The notes under the pieces were generated by a model that saw only the letters and a program-made list of their open reading frames with translations, searched no databases and had not been told where the DNA came from. From Atopostipes sp964624875 (GTDB taxonomy: Bacteria; Bacillota; Bacilli; Lactobacillales; Carnobacteriaceae_A): a DNA stretch of 22,354 nt. The translations under genes and the position numbers were made by a program. Shown one piece after another: positions 5,789 through 12,956 of this stretch. The stretch spans positions 1 to 22,354 of the forward strand of contig CAZUZA010000022.1 in assembly GCA_964624875.1 (NCBI GenBank). Reading direction: 5' to 3'. How positions within the stretch are numbered: the first letter of the stretch is position 1; each line of letters opens with the position of its first letter.

Positions 5789-6544
5789 ATGAGTAAGCTG
5801 ATAGTAGATTCAGAAGATTTTGGATACACCCGAGCGATAAACCATGCGATAATCGACGCGCATCAAGAAGGGATCGTTACGTCAGCATCATTAATGACAA
5901 ACGCACCTGGTTTTGAACATGCTGTAAAATTAGCCAAAGAAAACCCTAAATTAGGTGTTGGCGTGCATCTTGTGCTAACATTTTTAGAACCTTTAAGCGA
6001 TGATGTCCCTTCTTTAGTTGATCAAACCGATAGCTTTCATCGACCAGAAGCTTACCGACAAGCATACGCAATAGCCGATAAAGAAGAACTCTATAAAGAA
6101 TGGGATGCGCAAATACAAAAAGTTATTCAAGCAGGGATTCAGCCTACGCATTTAAATACTCATCACCGCGTGCAAACATTCAACGATTACCACACGGACG
6201 TCTTTTTAGATCTAGCTGAAAAATACCAACTGCCCGTACGCAACAACCTCGAAACCGATCGACCATACAAATCAACGAGTTATTTCGAGCCCTCTTTTGA
6301 CACAATCGGGACACTTGAAAAGGCTGAGCAAGACTACTACCTAGACAGCCTCATCCAAAAAATTAAAGAAAACGACTCAACCGAAATCATGGCATGCGTA
6401 GGCTACATTGACGAAACGCTGTACAATACATCGTCCCTCGTCCAAACAAGAATTTTCGCCGCACAAATGCTGACCGAATCCGACTTCGTTGACAAAATAA
6501 AAGCAGATAAAGACATTCAGCTCATCACATACGCCGAGCTGTAA
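5789..6544 (+). CDS. ChbG/YdjC-like carbohydrate deacetylase family protein
   Basis: Protein of 251 residues of the YdjC family, whose model member ChbG removes an acetyl group from chito-oligosaccharides. Family landmarks are present: Asp-Ser-Glu-Asp-Phe-Gly-Tyr (7-13), Gly-Val-His-Leu-Val-Leu-Thr (H60) and His-Leu-Asn-Thr-His-His-Arg-Val (H121, H125). The likely metal ligands D10, H60 and H125 are kept. However, the first Asp of the usual Asp-Asp-Phe-Gly is Glu (E9), and the usual Cys-His-Pro block near the C-terminus reads Met-Ala-Cys-Val-Gly-Tyr (201-206), so that His is lost. Activity may therefore be altered or absent. GGAGG lies before the ATG. No sugar transporter is adjacent. Single-gene unit with its own promoter and terminator. 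Confidence 0.8.
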   Translation: MSKLIVDSEDFGYTRAINHAIIDAHQEGIVTSASLMTNAPGFEHAVKLAKENPKLGVGVHLVLTFLEPLSDDVPSLVDQTDSFHRPEAYRQAYAIADKEELYKEWDAQIQKVIQAGIQPTHLNTHHRVQTFNDYHTDVFLDLAEKYQLPVRNNLETDRPYKSTSYFEPSFDTIGTLEKAEQDYYLDSLIQKIKENDSTEIMACVGYIDETLYNTSSLVQTRIFAAQMLTESDFVDKIKADKDIQLITYAEL

Positions 6545-6550
6545 ACAAAA

Positions 6551-6586
6551 GTAGGTATTTCATCCGAAGTACCTGCTTCTTTTTTT
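6551..6586 (+). terminator. Intrinsic terminator after chbG-like gene
   Basis: An 11-bp stem, GTAGGTATTTC (6551-6561) with GAAGTACCTGC (6566-6576, two G-T pairs), loop ATCC, then TTC and seven T residues. Confidence 0.88.
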
Positions 6587-6642
6587 GCCTTTTTGGTGAA
6601 ATGCGAACGTCTGTAGAAAGATAAAAATGGGCATCGTCCGAT

Positions 6643-6671
6643 TTCACTTGAATTTAAAAATATTGTATAAA
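6643..6671 (+). promoter_or_regulatory. Weak candidate promoter for rsmG-parAB
   Basis: TTCACT (6643-6648), 17-nt spacer, TATAAA (6666-6671). It lies after the upstream terminator and 108 nt before rsmG. The -35 is poor, and other choices near 6690-6722 are no better, so the exact site is uncertain. Confidence 0.3.
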
Positions 6672-6728
6672 AAATCGCTGGATAACATTGAATTCATGCA
6701 GGATTTCAAGTAAAGTGATACTATCTCT

Positions 6729-6752
6729 GTGGAACATTTTAATGTGTTTCAC
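6729..6752. promoter_or_regulatory. Everted parS-like half-sites / hairpin upstream of rsmG
   Basis: GTGGAACA (6729-6736) and TGTTTCAC (6745-6752) form an 8-bp inverted repeat (one G-T pair) with an 8-nt loop. These are the two half-sites of the firmicute parS sequence (TGTTcCAC-GTGgAACA type), but in swapped order. The element lies 27 nt before rsmG, which heads the cluster that encodes ParB. It may be a ParB-related operator, an RNA hairpin, or chance. Confidence 0.35.
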
Positions 6753-6778
6753 AACCTACTGAATAGAGGAGAATAAGA

Positions 6779-7495
6779 ATGAATCCAGAGCTTTTTCAAG
6801 CCACTTTAGAAAAAGAGGGCATCTCATTAAGCCCAGAACAAATGACACAATTTAAGCAATATTTATTGTTACTACAAGAATGGAATGAAAAGATCAACCT
6901 AACAGCCATTACCGAGGAAGAGGAAGTCTATCTTAAGCATTTCTACGACTCTGTCACATTGGCGAACTACGTTGATTTCACAAAGAAAGGTCTTAAATTA
7001 TGTGATGTGGGGTCGGGCGCAGGTTTCCCGAGTATTCCACTGAAAATTTTGTTCCCAGAAATTGAAATTAGTATTGTTGATTCTTTGAAGAAACGAATTA
7101 ACTTTTTAGAGCTACTTGTGAATGAATTAGGGTTAGAAAATGTGCACTTGCATCATGCGCGTGCGGAGGATTTTGGCCAGACGAAGGCATTCCGTAATGG
7201 ATTTGATGTTGTGACAGCGAGAGCCGTTGCGAATTTGAGTGTGTTAGCGGAGTTTTGTCTACCGATTACGAAGATTGGTGGGACGTTTGCAGCAATGAAA
7301 GGTGCGAAGGCATCGGAAGAGTTGAACGCATCGAAAAAAGCGATTAAAACACTGGGTGGAAAAACGGATAAAGTTGAGTCGTTTGAACTGCCAGAAGATG
7401 CTGGCGAACGAAACATTATTTTAATTAAAAAAGAGAAAAAAACACCAAATAAGTACCCGAGAAAAGCAGGTACACCAAATAAAAATCCGCTGTAA
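6779..7495 (+). CDS. rsmG: 16S rRNA (guanine-527-N7) methyltransferase RsmG
   Basis: Protein of 238 residues, the usual length. It transfers a methyl group from S-adenosylmethionine to N7 of G527 in 16S rRNA; its loss gives low-level streptomycin resistance in several bacteria. Visible landmarks: Asn-Leu-Thr-Ala-Ile (40-44), His-Phe-Tyr-Asp-Ser (54-58), the SAM-binding loop Asp-Val-Gly-Ser-Gly-Ala-Gly-Phe-Pro (76-84) and Thr-Ala-Arg-Ala-Val-Ala (about residues 145-150). The C-terminal tail is lysine-rich and of low complexity, as in other Lactobacillales. GAGGAG (6766-6771) is 7 nt before the ATG. In many genomes this gene follows mnmG near oriC; here the upstream neighbour is a chbG-like gene instead. 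parA follows 53 nt downstream. Confidence 0.96.
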   Translation: MNPELFQATLEKEGISLSPEQMTQFKQYLLLLQEWNEKINLTAITEEEEVYLKHFYDSVTLANYVDFTKKGLKLCDVGSGAGFPSIPLKILFPEIEISIVDSLKKRINFLELLVNELGLENVHLHHARAEDFGQTKAFRNGFDVVTARAVANLSVLAEFCLPITKIGGTFAAMKGAKASEELNASKKAIKTLGGKTDKVESFELPEDAGERNIILIKKEKKTPNKYPRKAGTPNKNPL

Positions 7496-7548
7496 TGTAA
7501 CGATTTAAAAGGTAGAATGCCGAACAGTAAGGACATGGAGGAAGAAGT

Positions 7549-8316
7549 ATGGGGAGAGTTATTTCAGTCGCAAACCAAAAGGGTGGCGTTGGTAAAACAA
7601 CGACTACGATTAATCTTGGAGCGTCATTAGCCAATGCCGGTAAGAAAGTATTACTTATCGATAGTGATGCACAGGGGAATGCTACGAGTGGTTTAGGCGT
7701 TAGTAAAGGTGAAGTAAACGTAGATATTTATGATATTTTAGTCAACGAAGTACCAATGAGCGAAGTAATTGTATCTTCAAGTCGTGAAGGGATGGATCTT
7801 GTTCCATCATCGATTCAACTAGCCGGTGCAGAAGTTGAATTATCGAGTATGGAGAGACGAGAAACACGCTTAAAGACAGCGATCGAAGAAGTGAAAGATG
7901 ATTATGACTATATTTTAGTAGATTGTCCACCTTCTTTAGGTCATTTAACAATTAATGCTTTTACAGCAAGTGATTCCGTGCTTATCCCAGTGCAATGTGA
8001 GTACTATGCGCTTGAGGGATTAAGTCAGTTATTAAATACAATTCGTTTAGTTCAAAGACACTTCAACACAGACCTGAAAATTGAAGGGGTGCTTCTAACG
8101 ATGTTAGACCGTCGTACAAACTTAGGTTTTGAAGTTGTTGAAGAAGTGAAGAAGTATTTCCACGAAAAAGTGTATGAAACAATTATTCCTCGAAACGTTC
8201 GATTATCAGAGGCGCCAAGTTACGGTTTATCCATTATTGATTATGATAAAACGTCGATTGGTGCGCAAAAATATGAAGAATTAGCAAAGGAAGTGTTGGA
8301 GCAAAATGAGCGTTAA
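7549..8316 (+). CDS. parA: Chromosome-partitioning ATPase ParA (Soj)
   Basis: Protein of 255 residues, typical of chromosomal Soj. It starts directly at the deviant Walker A motif Lys-Gly-Gly-Val-Gly-Lys-Thr-Thr (11-18), with no N-terminal DNA-binding domain. The second motif reads Ile-Asp-Ser-Asp-Ala-Gln-Gly-Asn-Ala-Thr, where most relatives have Pro instead of the Ala; Walker B is Tyr-Ile-Leu-Val-Asp-Cys-Pro-Pro. As an ATP-dependent dimer it binds DNA non-specifically and works with ParB in origin segregation and DnaA control. GGAGGAAG precedes the start at good spacing. Its 3' end overlaps parB by 11 nt, so the two are translationally linked. Noc, often encoded between rsmG and soj in Bacillus relatives, is absent. 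Confidence 0.95.
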   Translation: MGRVISVANQKGGVGKTTTTINLGASLANAGKKVLLIDSDAQGNATSGLGVSKGEVNVDIYDILVNEVPMSEVIVSSSREGMDLVPSSIQLAGAEVELSSMERRETRLKTAIEEVKDDYDYILVDCPPSLGHLTINAFTASDSVLIPVQCEYYALEGLSQLLNTIRLVQRHFNTDLKIEGVLLTMLDRRTNLGFEVVEEVKKYFHEKVYETIIPRNVRLSEAPSYGLSIIDYDKTSIGAQKYEELAKEVLEQNER

Positions 8317-9199
8317 AAAGAGAAAAGGTTTAGGCCAAGGTATTAATGCATTGTTCCCAGAAGAAGCTTTGTTGGAAGAAGAGTCTTTAAGTGGAGAAGA
8401 GAAGGTTGAGCGTATCTCGGTTAAAGAAATCCGTTCAAACCCTTACCAGCCACGTAAAAACTTTGATCAAGATGCGCTAGAAGAATTAGCAGAATCGATT
8501 CGCCATAACGGGGTGCTACAGCCAATCATCGTTCGCAAATCAAGTGCGAAAGGATATGAGTTAGTCGCTGGAGAGCGTCGTCATAAAGCTTCGATTATTG
8601 CTGGTTTAGATACAATTCCGGCAATTATTCGAGAATTAAATGAAGAGTTTATGATTCGATATGCAATCTTAGAGAACTTACAACGTGAGGATTTGACGCC
8701 TCTTGAAGAAGCGGATGCTTACCAGTTAATGATGGAAAAATTAAACTTAACACAAGAAAAGGTAGCGGATGCTTTAGGAAAAAGTCGCTCGCACGTAGCG
8801 AACCATTTGCGCTTACGTACGTTGCCAACGGAAGTGAAGCAACTGATCAATGAAGGTAAATTATCAATGGGGCAAGCGCGAACACTCCGTTCATTAAAAG
8901 ATGAACACAAAGTGATCTTATTAGCGAAAAGAGCCGTTGAAGATAATTTAACAGTCCGTCAACTGGAGAAAATGGTTTCTGAAATTAAAAACCAACTCGA
9001 AAATCCAGAAAAAGACCGTACGCGTAAGAAAAAATCACCATTCGTTCGTGCCTATGAAAACCAGTTAATGGATAAATTTGGTACCGATGTAAAAATCAGC
9101 GAATCAGGTGACAAAGGTAAAATTCTAATTGAATATACCTCACAAAGTGACTTAAATCGTATATTAGTTGATGTTTTAAACATTGATTTAGACGACTAA
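8306..9199 (+). CDS. parB: Chromosome-partitioning protein ParB (Spo0J)
   Basis: Protein of 297 residues. It begins with the basic ParA-contacting tail Lys-Lys-Arg-Lys-Gly-Leu-Gly-Gln-Gly-Ile-Asn-Ala-Leu-Phe. The ParB/CTP-binding domain follows, with Asn-Pro-Tyr-Gln-Pro-Arg (45-50) and Gly-Glu-Arg-Arg-His-Lys-Ala-Ser (89-96), then the helix-turn-helix Leu-Thr-Gln-Glu-Lys-Val-Ala-Asp-Ala-Leu-Gly-Lys-Ser-Arg (148-161) that reads parS, and a C-terminal dimerisation domain. ParB loads at parS, binds CTP and slides as a clamp to recruit SMC. The start is inside parA with GGAG (8295-8298) 7 nt upstream. It is the only ParB-like gene here. No perfect parS site was seen in the window, although half-sites lie before rsmG. 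Confidence 0.95.
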   Translation: MSVKKRKGLGQGINALFPEEALLEEESLSGEEKVERISVKEIRSNPYQPRKNFDQDALEELAESIRHNGVLQPIIVRKSSAKGYELVAGERRHKASIIAGLDTIPAIIRELNEEFMIRYAILENLQREDLTPLEEADAYQLMMEKLNLTQEKVADALGKSRSHVANHLRLRTLPTEVKQLINEGKLSMGQARTLRSLKDEHKVILLAKRAVEDNLTVRQLEKMVSEIKNQLENPEKDRTRKKKSPFVRAYENQLMDKFGTDVKISESGDKGKILIEYTSQSDLNRILVDVLNIDLDD

Positions 9200-9256
9200 A
9201 ATAGGTAAAATAATAAATGGTGTTTTAAAAGGAATAAAATACTAGGAGGTGCGAAA

Positions 9257-9454
9257 TTGGCTCAAGTTTCATATGATTTAAATGATATTGTTGAAATGAA
9301 AAAGCAACACCCTTGTGGTGAAAACCGTTGGGAAATTATTCGAATGGGCGCTGATATTCGTGTGAAGTGTCTAGGATGTAGTCAGTTAGTGTTGATGCCG
9401 CGCCGTGAATTTAACCGTAAAATCAAAAAAGTTTTAGAATCAAATGAAAAATAG
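9257..9454 (+). CDS. DUF951 family small zinc-ribbon-like protein
   Basis: Protein of 65 residues, basic. It has His-Pro-Cys-Gly (C20) and Cys-Leu-Gly-Cys (C38, C41), a plausible metal-binding set, and the conserved segments Val-Glu-Met-Lys-Lys and Arg-Met-Gly-Ala-Asp-Ile-Arg-Val-Lys-Cys. This matches the DUF951 (YyzM-like) family found next to parB and ychF in Firmicutes. Function unknown. The start is TTG; TAGGAGGTG (9243-9251) gives 5-6 nt spacing, and no other start fits. It lies 57 nt after parB and 40 nt before ychF, probably in the same transcript. Confidence 0.9.
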   Translation: MAQVSYDLNDIVEMKKQHPCGENRWEIIRMGADIRVKCLGCSQLVLMPRREFNRKIKKVLESNEK

Positions 9455-9494
9455 GAACCACATATCAAAGTGTGGGAAAGGTGAGAATTAAAAT

Positions 9495-10595
9495 ATGGCT
9501 TTAACAGCAGGTATTGTAGGTTTACCAAACGTTGGTAAATCAACATTATTTAATGCAATAACAAAAGCAAGTGTAGAAGCAGCAAACTATCCATTCGCAA
9601 CAATTGACCCGAACGTCGGCGTAGTAGAAGTACCCGACGAACGTTTAGAGCGTTTATCTGAAATTGTAGACCCTGAACGCGTTGTTCCAACAACGTTTGA
9701 GTTTACAGATATCGCTGGAATCGTTAAGGGAGCAAGCGAAGGGGAAGGACTTGGAAACAAGTTCTTAGCAAATATTCGTGAAGTGGAAGCAATCGTTCAC
9801 GTTGTTCGCTGTTTTGAAGACGACAACATTACACACGTTGCCAACAAAGTAAGTCCAGCGGATGATATCGAAACGATTAACTTAGAGTTAACATTAGCGG
9901 ACTTAGATGTGGTGTCAAAACGATACGACCGTGTGAAAAAACAAGCTCGCTCAGGCGACAAAGAATCTACAGAAGAATATGCAGTGCTTGAAAAAATTAT
10001 CCCAGCATTAGAAGAGGGTCGACCAGTTCGTGCACTTGAGTTTAATGAAGACGAACAAAAAATCGTTAGAAGCTTGTTCTTATTAACAAGTAAACCTGTT
10101 CTATATGTAGCAAACGTTGCAGAAGATGACATGTCTGATCCAGAAGCAAACCCTCTTTTCCAAATTGTAAAAGAAATTGCAGATAGTGAAGGCTCTGAAG
10201 TCGTTGGTATTTCAGCAGGAATTGAAGAAGAATTATCTTCATTAGAAGAAGACGAACGTGATATTTTCCTAGAAGATTTAGGTGCAACTGAACCAGGCTT
10301 GCATCGCTTAATTCGTAAATCTTACGAGTTACTAAACTTAGGAACGTATTTCACGGCAGGTGTTAAAGAAGTACGTGCATGGACGTTTATCAAAGGAATG
10401 AAAGCACCACAAGCTGCCGGTGTCATTCATACAGACTTTGAGCGTGGCTTTATCCGTGCAGAAACCATTTCATATGAAGATTACGATCAATTTAATGGTG
10501 AAAAGGGAGCAAAAGAAGCTGGTAGAATGCGTCAAGAAGGAAAAGAATATGTCGTACAAGATGGCGACATTATGCTATTCCGCTTTAACGTATAA
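9495..10595 (+). CDS. ychF: Redox-regulated ATPase YchF (OLA1 family)
   Basis: Protein of 366 residues, the full family length. It has the P-loop Gly-Leu-Pro-Asn-Val-Gly-Lys-Ser (9-16), the G3-type Asp-Ile-Ala-Gly-Ile-Val-Lys-Gly-Ala-Ser (72-81), and Asn-Val-Ala-Glu (207-210) in place of the GTPase Asn-Lys-x-Asp motif, which explains the preference for ATP in this Obg-family member. A coiled-coil insertion and a C-terminal TGS domain ending Gly-Asp-Ile-Met-Leu-Phe-Arg-Phe-Asn-Val follow. YchF binds ribosomes and affects oxidative-stress responses and translation. AAGGTGAG is 9 nt before the start. Codons are strongly biased to the preferred set, which fits high expression. Confidence 0.96.
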   Translation: MALTAGIVGLPNVGKSTLFNAITKASVEAANYPFATIDPNVGVVEVPDERLERLSEIVDPERVVPTTFEFTDIAGIVKGASEGEGLGNKFLANIREVEAIVHVVRCFEDDNITHVANKVSPADDIETINLELTLADLDVVSKRYDRVKKQARSGDKESTEEYAVLEKIIPALEEGRPVRALEFNEDEQKIVRSLFLLTSKPVLYVANVAEDDMSDPEANPLFQIVKEIADSEGSEVVGISAGIEEELSSLEEDERDIFLEDLGATEPGLHRLIRKSYELLNLGTYFTAGVKEVRAWTFIKGMKAPQAAGVIHTDFERGFIRAETISYEDYDQFNGEKGAKEAGRMRQEGKEYVVQDGDIMLFRFNV

Positions 10596-10617
10596 TCGTT
10601 GTTGGGAGGACTTCTAA

Positions 10618-11340
10618 GTGTTTAATTTTAATAAGAAAAACAAAGCAGAAAAACAAGAGCAAGAACAATTGCAATTTGATGATATCAAAAAGCAAAATGA
10701 AGAATTATACAAGCAATTAACAAATAAAAATAAAAACTATATGTTCCAATTAGATGCTCGTTTAGAGGCGCTAGACTACAGTCCGGTTAAAAAAGAATAC
10801 GTCTTTAATGAAATGCTACAAGAAATTATTGAAGCACAAAGCGCGTCTATGACCGCACGTAAAGTGTATGGAACAATTACAGAACAAGCCGATAATATTT
10901 TAGGTAAAAATGTTATCGGATCAGTAGAAGAGGAAGAAAAATCACCAACATGGCAATTATATGTTGATGGTGCGCTATTAGCTGGAGGTATGTTTAACTT
11001 AATTAGTGGTTTTAGTGCGATGCAAGAAGCAGCGACACTTGCTAATCAAGTTCGACTTTTCCAACTAATCTTTAACTTCTTATTAGGTGGATTAGCTGTT
11101 ATGATCCTTACAAAATATGCACCACGAAGAGGCGAATCAAAAGGCCTATTGAAATACGCGATGGCAACGGTTGTTGTCGTTGTAGGGTGGGCACTATTAA
11201 GTGGCGTATTAGTCACGATTATTCCAGTGATTATCAACCCAGTGATTCCTGGCGTAGCCGTCATGATTATTGGAGCGTTGGCTTTAATTGGAAAATGGCA
11301 GTTCAAGAAAATCTTTGATGTCAAAGGGACGTTATTTTAA
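10618..11340 (+). CDS. DUF1129 family membrane protein
   Basis: Protein of 240 residues. The N-terminal half (1-110) is soluble, highly charged and probably helical. The C-terminal half has four membrane segments at about 112-131, 147-166, 179-202 and 206-226. This layout and the position directly after ychF are typical of the DUF1129 family of Lactobacillales. Function unknown. The start is GTG; GGGAGGA (10604-10610) is 7 nt upstream. It lies 22 nt after ychF and is closed by a terminator, so it is the last gene of the rsmG-parAB-ychF cluster. Confidence 0.88.
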   Translation: MFNFNKKNKAEKQEQEQLQFDDIKKQNEELYKQLTNKNKNYMFQLDARLEALDYSPVKKEYVFNEMLQEIIEAQSASMTARKVYGTITEQADNILGKNVIGSVEEEEKSPTWQLYVDGALLAGGMFNLISGFSAMQEAATLANQVRLFQLIFNFLLGGLAVMILTKYAPRRGESKGLLKYAMATVVVVVGWALLSGVLVTIIPVIINPVIPGVAVMIIGALALIGKWQFKKIFDVKGTLF

Positions 11341-11349
11341 ATAGTTATG

Positions 11350-11380
11350 AGCGACTTGATAAAACGAGTCGCTTTTTTTT
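11350..11380 (+). terminator. Intrinsic terminator of the rsmG-ychF-DUF1129 cluster
   Basis: Seven-bp stem AGCGACT (11350-11356) with AGTCGCT (11367-11373), followed by a T-run to 11380. Confidence 0.9.
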
Positions 11381-11408
11381 ACAAATTTTATTTGCACTAT
11401 TGTATACT
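11378..11408 (+). promoter_or_regulatory. Candidate promoter of the CPBP gene
   Basis: TTTACA (11378-11383) and TATACT (11403-11408) with a long 19-nt spacer. The -35 overlaps the end of the upstream terminator T-run. The -10 lies 17 nt before the start codon, so the leader would be only about 10 nt. Confidence 0.45.
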
Positions 11409-11425
11409 AGATTGGAGATGGATAC

Positions 11426-12190
11426 ATGTTACAAGGTTACCCGTTAAGACAATACACATGGAAAGATTGGCTATTGATGATTTTGTCGTCATCAATCGTC
11501 TTGCAAATTGTCGTTGCATTAGGTGCTTCACTCCTGGTAAATATTGATACATCAGGTCTAAGTGCCGAAGCTGCGAACGCAGTTGTTGGCCAACAGCTTT
11601 TCCGATTATCGATTAACAGTTCGGTTTATGGCACGCTGATTAGTTTACCCTTAGTTTTATTGGTCATGCACTGGCGCAAGATTCCATTACTTAATCGCCG
11701 TCAACTTAGTAAAAAAGAATCCTTTATTATTCGTGGGTTGAATAAAGAAGACTGGAAGTTTTTAGTGAAATACATTCCCGTGTCTTACGTTCTTTATATT
11801 GCTGGTAGTATGATTGTCGCCACGTTATTTGACGCCGGCCAACCTGAGAACCAAATTGCTGTCGAATCCTTATTTAATTATTTCCCTCTATGGGTCATGT
11901 TTATAATGATCGTGATTGTAGCACCTATTGCGGAAGAATTACTCTTCCGAGGCATTTTCCTTTTCCCAGGGAAAGCCCACAAGACGACGTGGGTGCGCGT
12001 AATCATTAGTGCCGTACTCTTTGGCTTAGTACATAATCCGACAGATGTCCACTCGTTCTATACGTATGTTGGAATGGGCTTCATATTTGCTTATGCTTCG
12101 AAACGAACGCAAAGCGTGGAAGCAGCCATTGTTTATCATTTCTTAAATAATCTACTAGGCTTCTTAGTGATTCTAAGTGAATTTAGCTAA
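11426..12190 (+). CDS. CPBP family intramembrane glutamic endopeptidase
   Basis: Protein of 254 residues with about eight hydrophobic segments. The CPBP (CAAX protease and bacteriocin-processing, Abi) motifs are complete: Ala-Pro-Ile-Ala-Glu-Glu-Leu-Leu-Phe-Arg (E170, E171, R175), Phe-Gly-Leu-Val-His-Asn (H203) and His-Phe-Leu-Asn-Asn (H238, N241). Members cleave membrane proteins or peptides; in lactic acid bacteria some act in bacteriocin self-immunity and others have unknown targets. No bacteriocin gene is seen nearby, so a specific role is not supported. TTGGAG (11412-11417) precedes the ATG by 8 nt. It converges with the minus-strand ogt-like gene. Confidence 0.88.
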   Translation: MLQGYPLRQYTWKDWLLMILSSSIVLQIVVALGASLLVNIDTSGLSAEAANAVVGQQLFRLSINSSVYGTLISLPLVLLVMHWRKIPLLNRRQLSKKESFIIRGLNKEDWKFLVKYIPVSYVLYIAGSMIVATLFDAGQPENQIAVESLFNYFPLWVMFIMIVIVAPIAEELLFRGIFLFPGKAHKTTWVRVIISAVLFGLVHNPTDVHSFYTYVGMGFIFAYASKRTQSVEAAIVYHFLNNLLGFLVILSEFS

Positions 12191-12205
12191 TAGGAATACA
12201 ACAAT

Positions 12206-12258
12206 AAAAAACGCAATGTACTCCAACTGCTTTTGGCAGAAGAGACATTGCGTTTTTG
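12206..12258. terminator. Bidirectional terminator between convergent genes
   Basis: A 13-bp perfect stem joins A5-CGCAATGT (12207-12219) to ACATTGCG-T5 (12245-12257), with a smaller inner hairpin (AACTGC/GGCAG region). A-runs and T-runs on opposite sides let it serve both the CPBP gene on the plus strand and the methyltransferase gene on the minus strand. Confidence 0.9.
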
Positions 12259-12263
12259 TTTAT

Positions 12264-12791
12264 TTAAAAGTCTAAGTGAAGCGCCATATATTCAATTTCG
12301 TGATTCAATAAGGCTTTTTTATTTTCGAGACCACCGCTGTAACCAGTGAGCGATCCATCTGAGCCGACAATCCGGTGACAAGGGCAGACAAGACTAATCG
12401 GATTGCTACCAACGGCACGTCCGACAGCTTGCGATGAGTTATGGTCACGGCCAATCATATCAGCAATATCTAAGTAGCTCGCCGTTTGCCCGTAAGGAAT
12501 GGTATACAAAGCCTCCCAGACCTGTTGTTGAAAAGGCGTTCCCTTCACATCTATAGGAAAATCAAATGTTGAGCGACTCCCGTCTAAGTATTCGTAAAAT
12601 TGTGTCTTATAAATGGCCATCTCAGCCGAATCCGAAATCAGCTTACTATTCGGGTAGTGCTTCGCTTGCCATTCACTCACATCCGACAAATCACTAAACA
12701 CATGGCTCACATAGCAAAGTCCACGATCTGTCGCCACAATATAGCCTGACCAGACATCGCTTACAATTCTCTCCAAGTAAAGATTCTCCAT
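12264..12791 (-). CDS. ogt: Methylated-DNA--[protein]-cysteine S-methyltransferase
   Basis: Protein of 175 residues. It repairs O6-alkylguanine (and O4-alkylthymine) by moving the alkyl group to its own cysteine. The active site Pro-Cys-His-Arg (137-140, nucleophile C138) lies in the conserved run Asn-Pro-Ile-Ser-Leu-Val-Cys-Pro-Cys-His-Arg-Ile-Val-Gly. The helix-turn-helix with its arginine finger is in Gln-Ala-Val-Gly-Arg-Ala-Val-Gly, and Leu-Thr-Gly-Tyr-Ser-Gly-Gly-Leu follows. A second cysteine (C136) sits two residues before the nucleophile, where many relatives have Ile or Val. The N-terminal domain is short and lacks the Ada metal site, so it is an Ogt-type enzyme. GAGGTG on the minus strand (12803-12798) precedes the start. 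Confidence 0.95.
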   Translation of the reverse strand: MENLYLERIVSDVWSGYIVATDRGLCYVSHVFSDLSDVSEWQAKHYPNSKLISDSAEMAIYKTQFYEYLDGSRSTFDFPIDVKGTPFQQQVWEALYTIPYGQTASYLDIADMIGRDHNSSQAVGRAVGSNPISLVCPCHRIVGSDGSLTGYSGGLENKKALLNHEIEYMALHLDF

Positions 12792-12826
12792 TGTTTCACC
12801 TCGCCTACTGTTCTTTCCTTTATTCT

Positions 12827-12855
12827 ATCATATTAACTCACGTTCCCCGGCACAA
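12827..12855 (-). promoter_or_regulatory. Candidate promoter of ogt
   Basis: On the minus strand TTGTGC (12855-12850), 17-nt spacer, TATGAT (12832-12827), 35 nt before the start codon. Confidence 0.5.
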
Positions 12856-12915
12856 AAAGAAACAATCTTAAAACAATATTAATCTGAAATATACATAAAA
12901 CTAACATTCCAATCG

Positions 12916-12921
12916 TATAAT
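12916..12921 (+). promoter_or_regulatory. Candidate -10 element of GDPD-like gene
   Basis: A perfect TATAAT, 35 nt before the start codon of the GDPD-like gene. The best -35 (TACATA, 12892-12897, 18-nt spacer) is poor. It diverges from the ogt promoter. Confidence 0.45.
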
Positions 12922-12956
12922 ACTTATAACCATAATGGAACAGGAGGCCCACAAAG

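Noticed and set aside
9458..9475. Hairpin CCACA/TGTGG between the DUF951 gene and ychF
   Set aside because: Only 5-6 bp, no T-run, and genes on both sides appear co-transcribed; likely chance or a minor leader structure.
11426..12190. CPBP protease as part of a bacteriocin immunity system
   Set aside because: No precursor peptide, regulator or transporter gene is next to it, and it has its own promoter and terminator.
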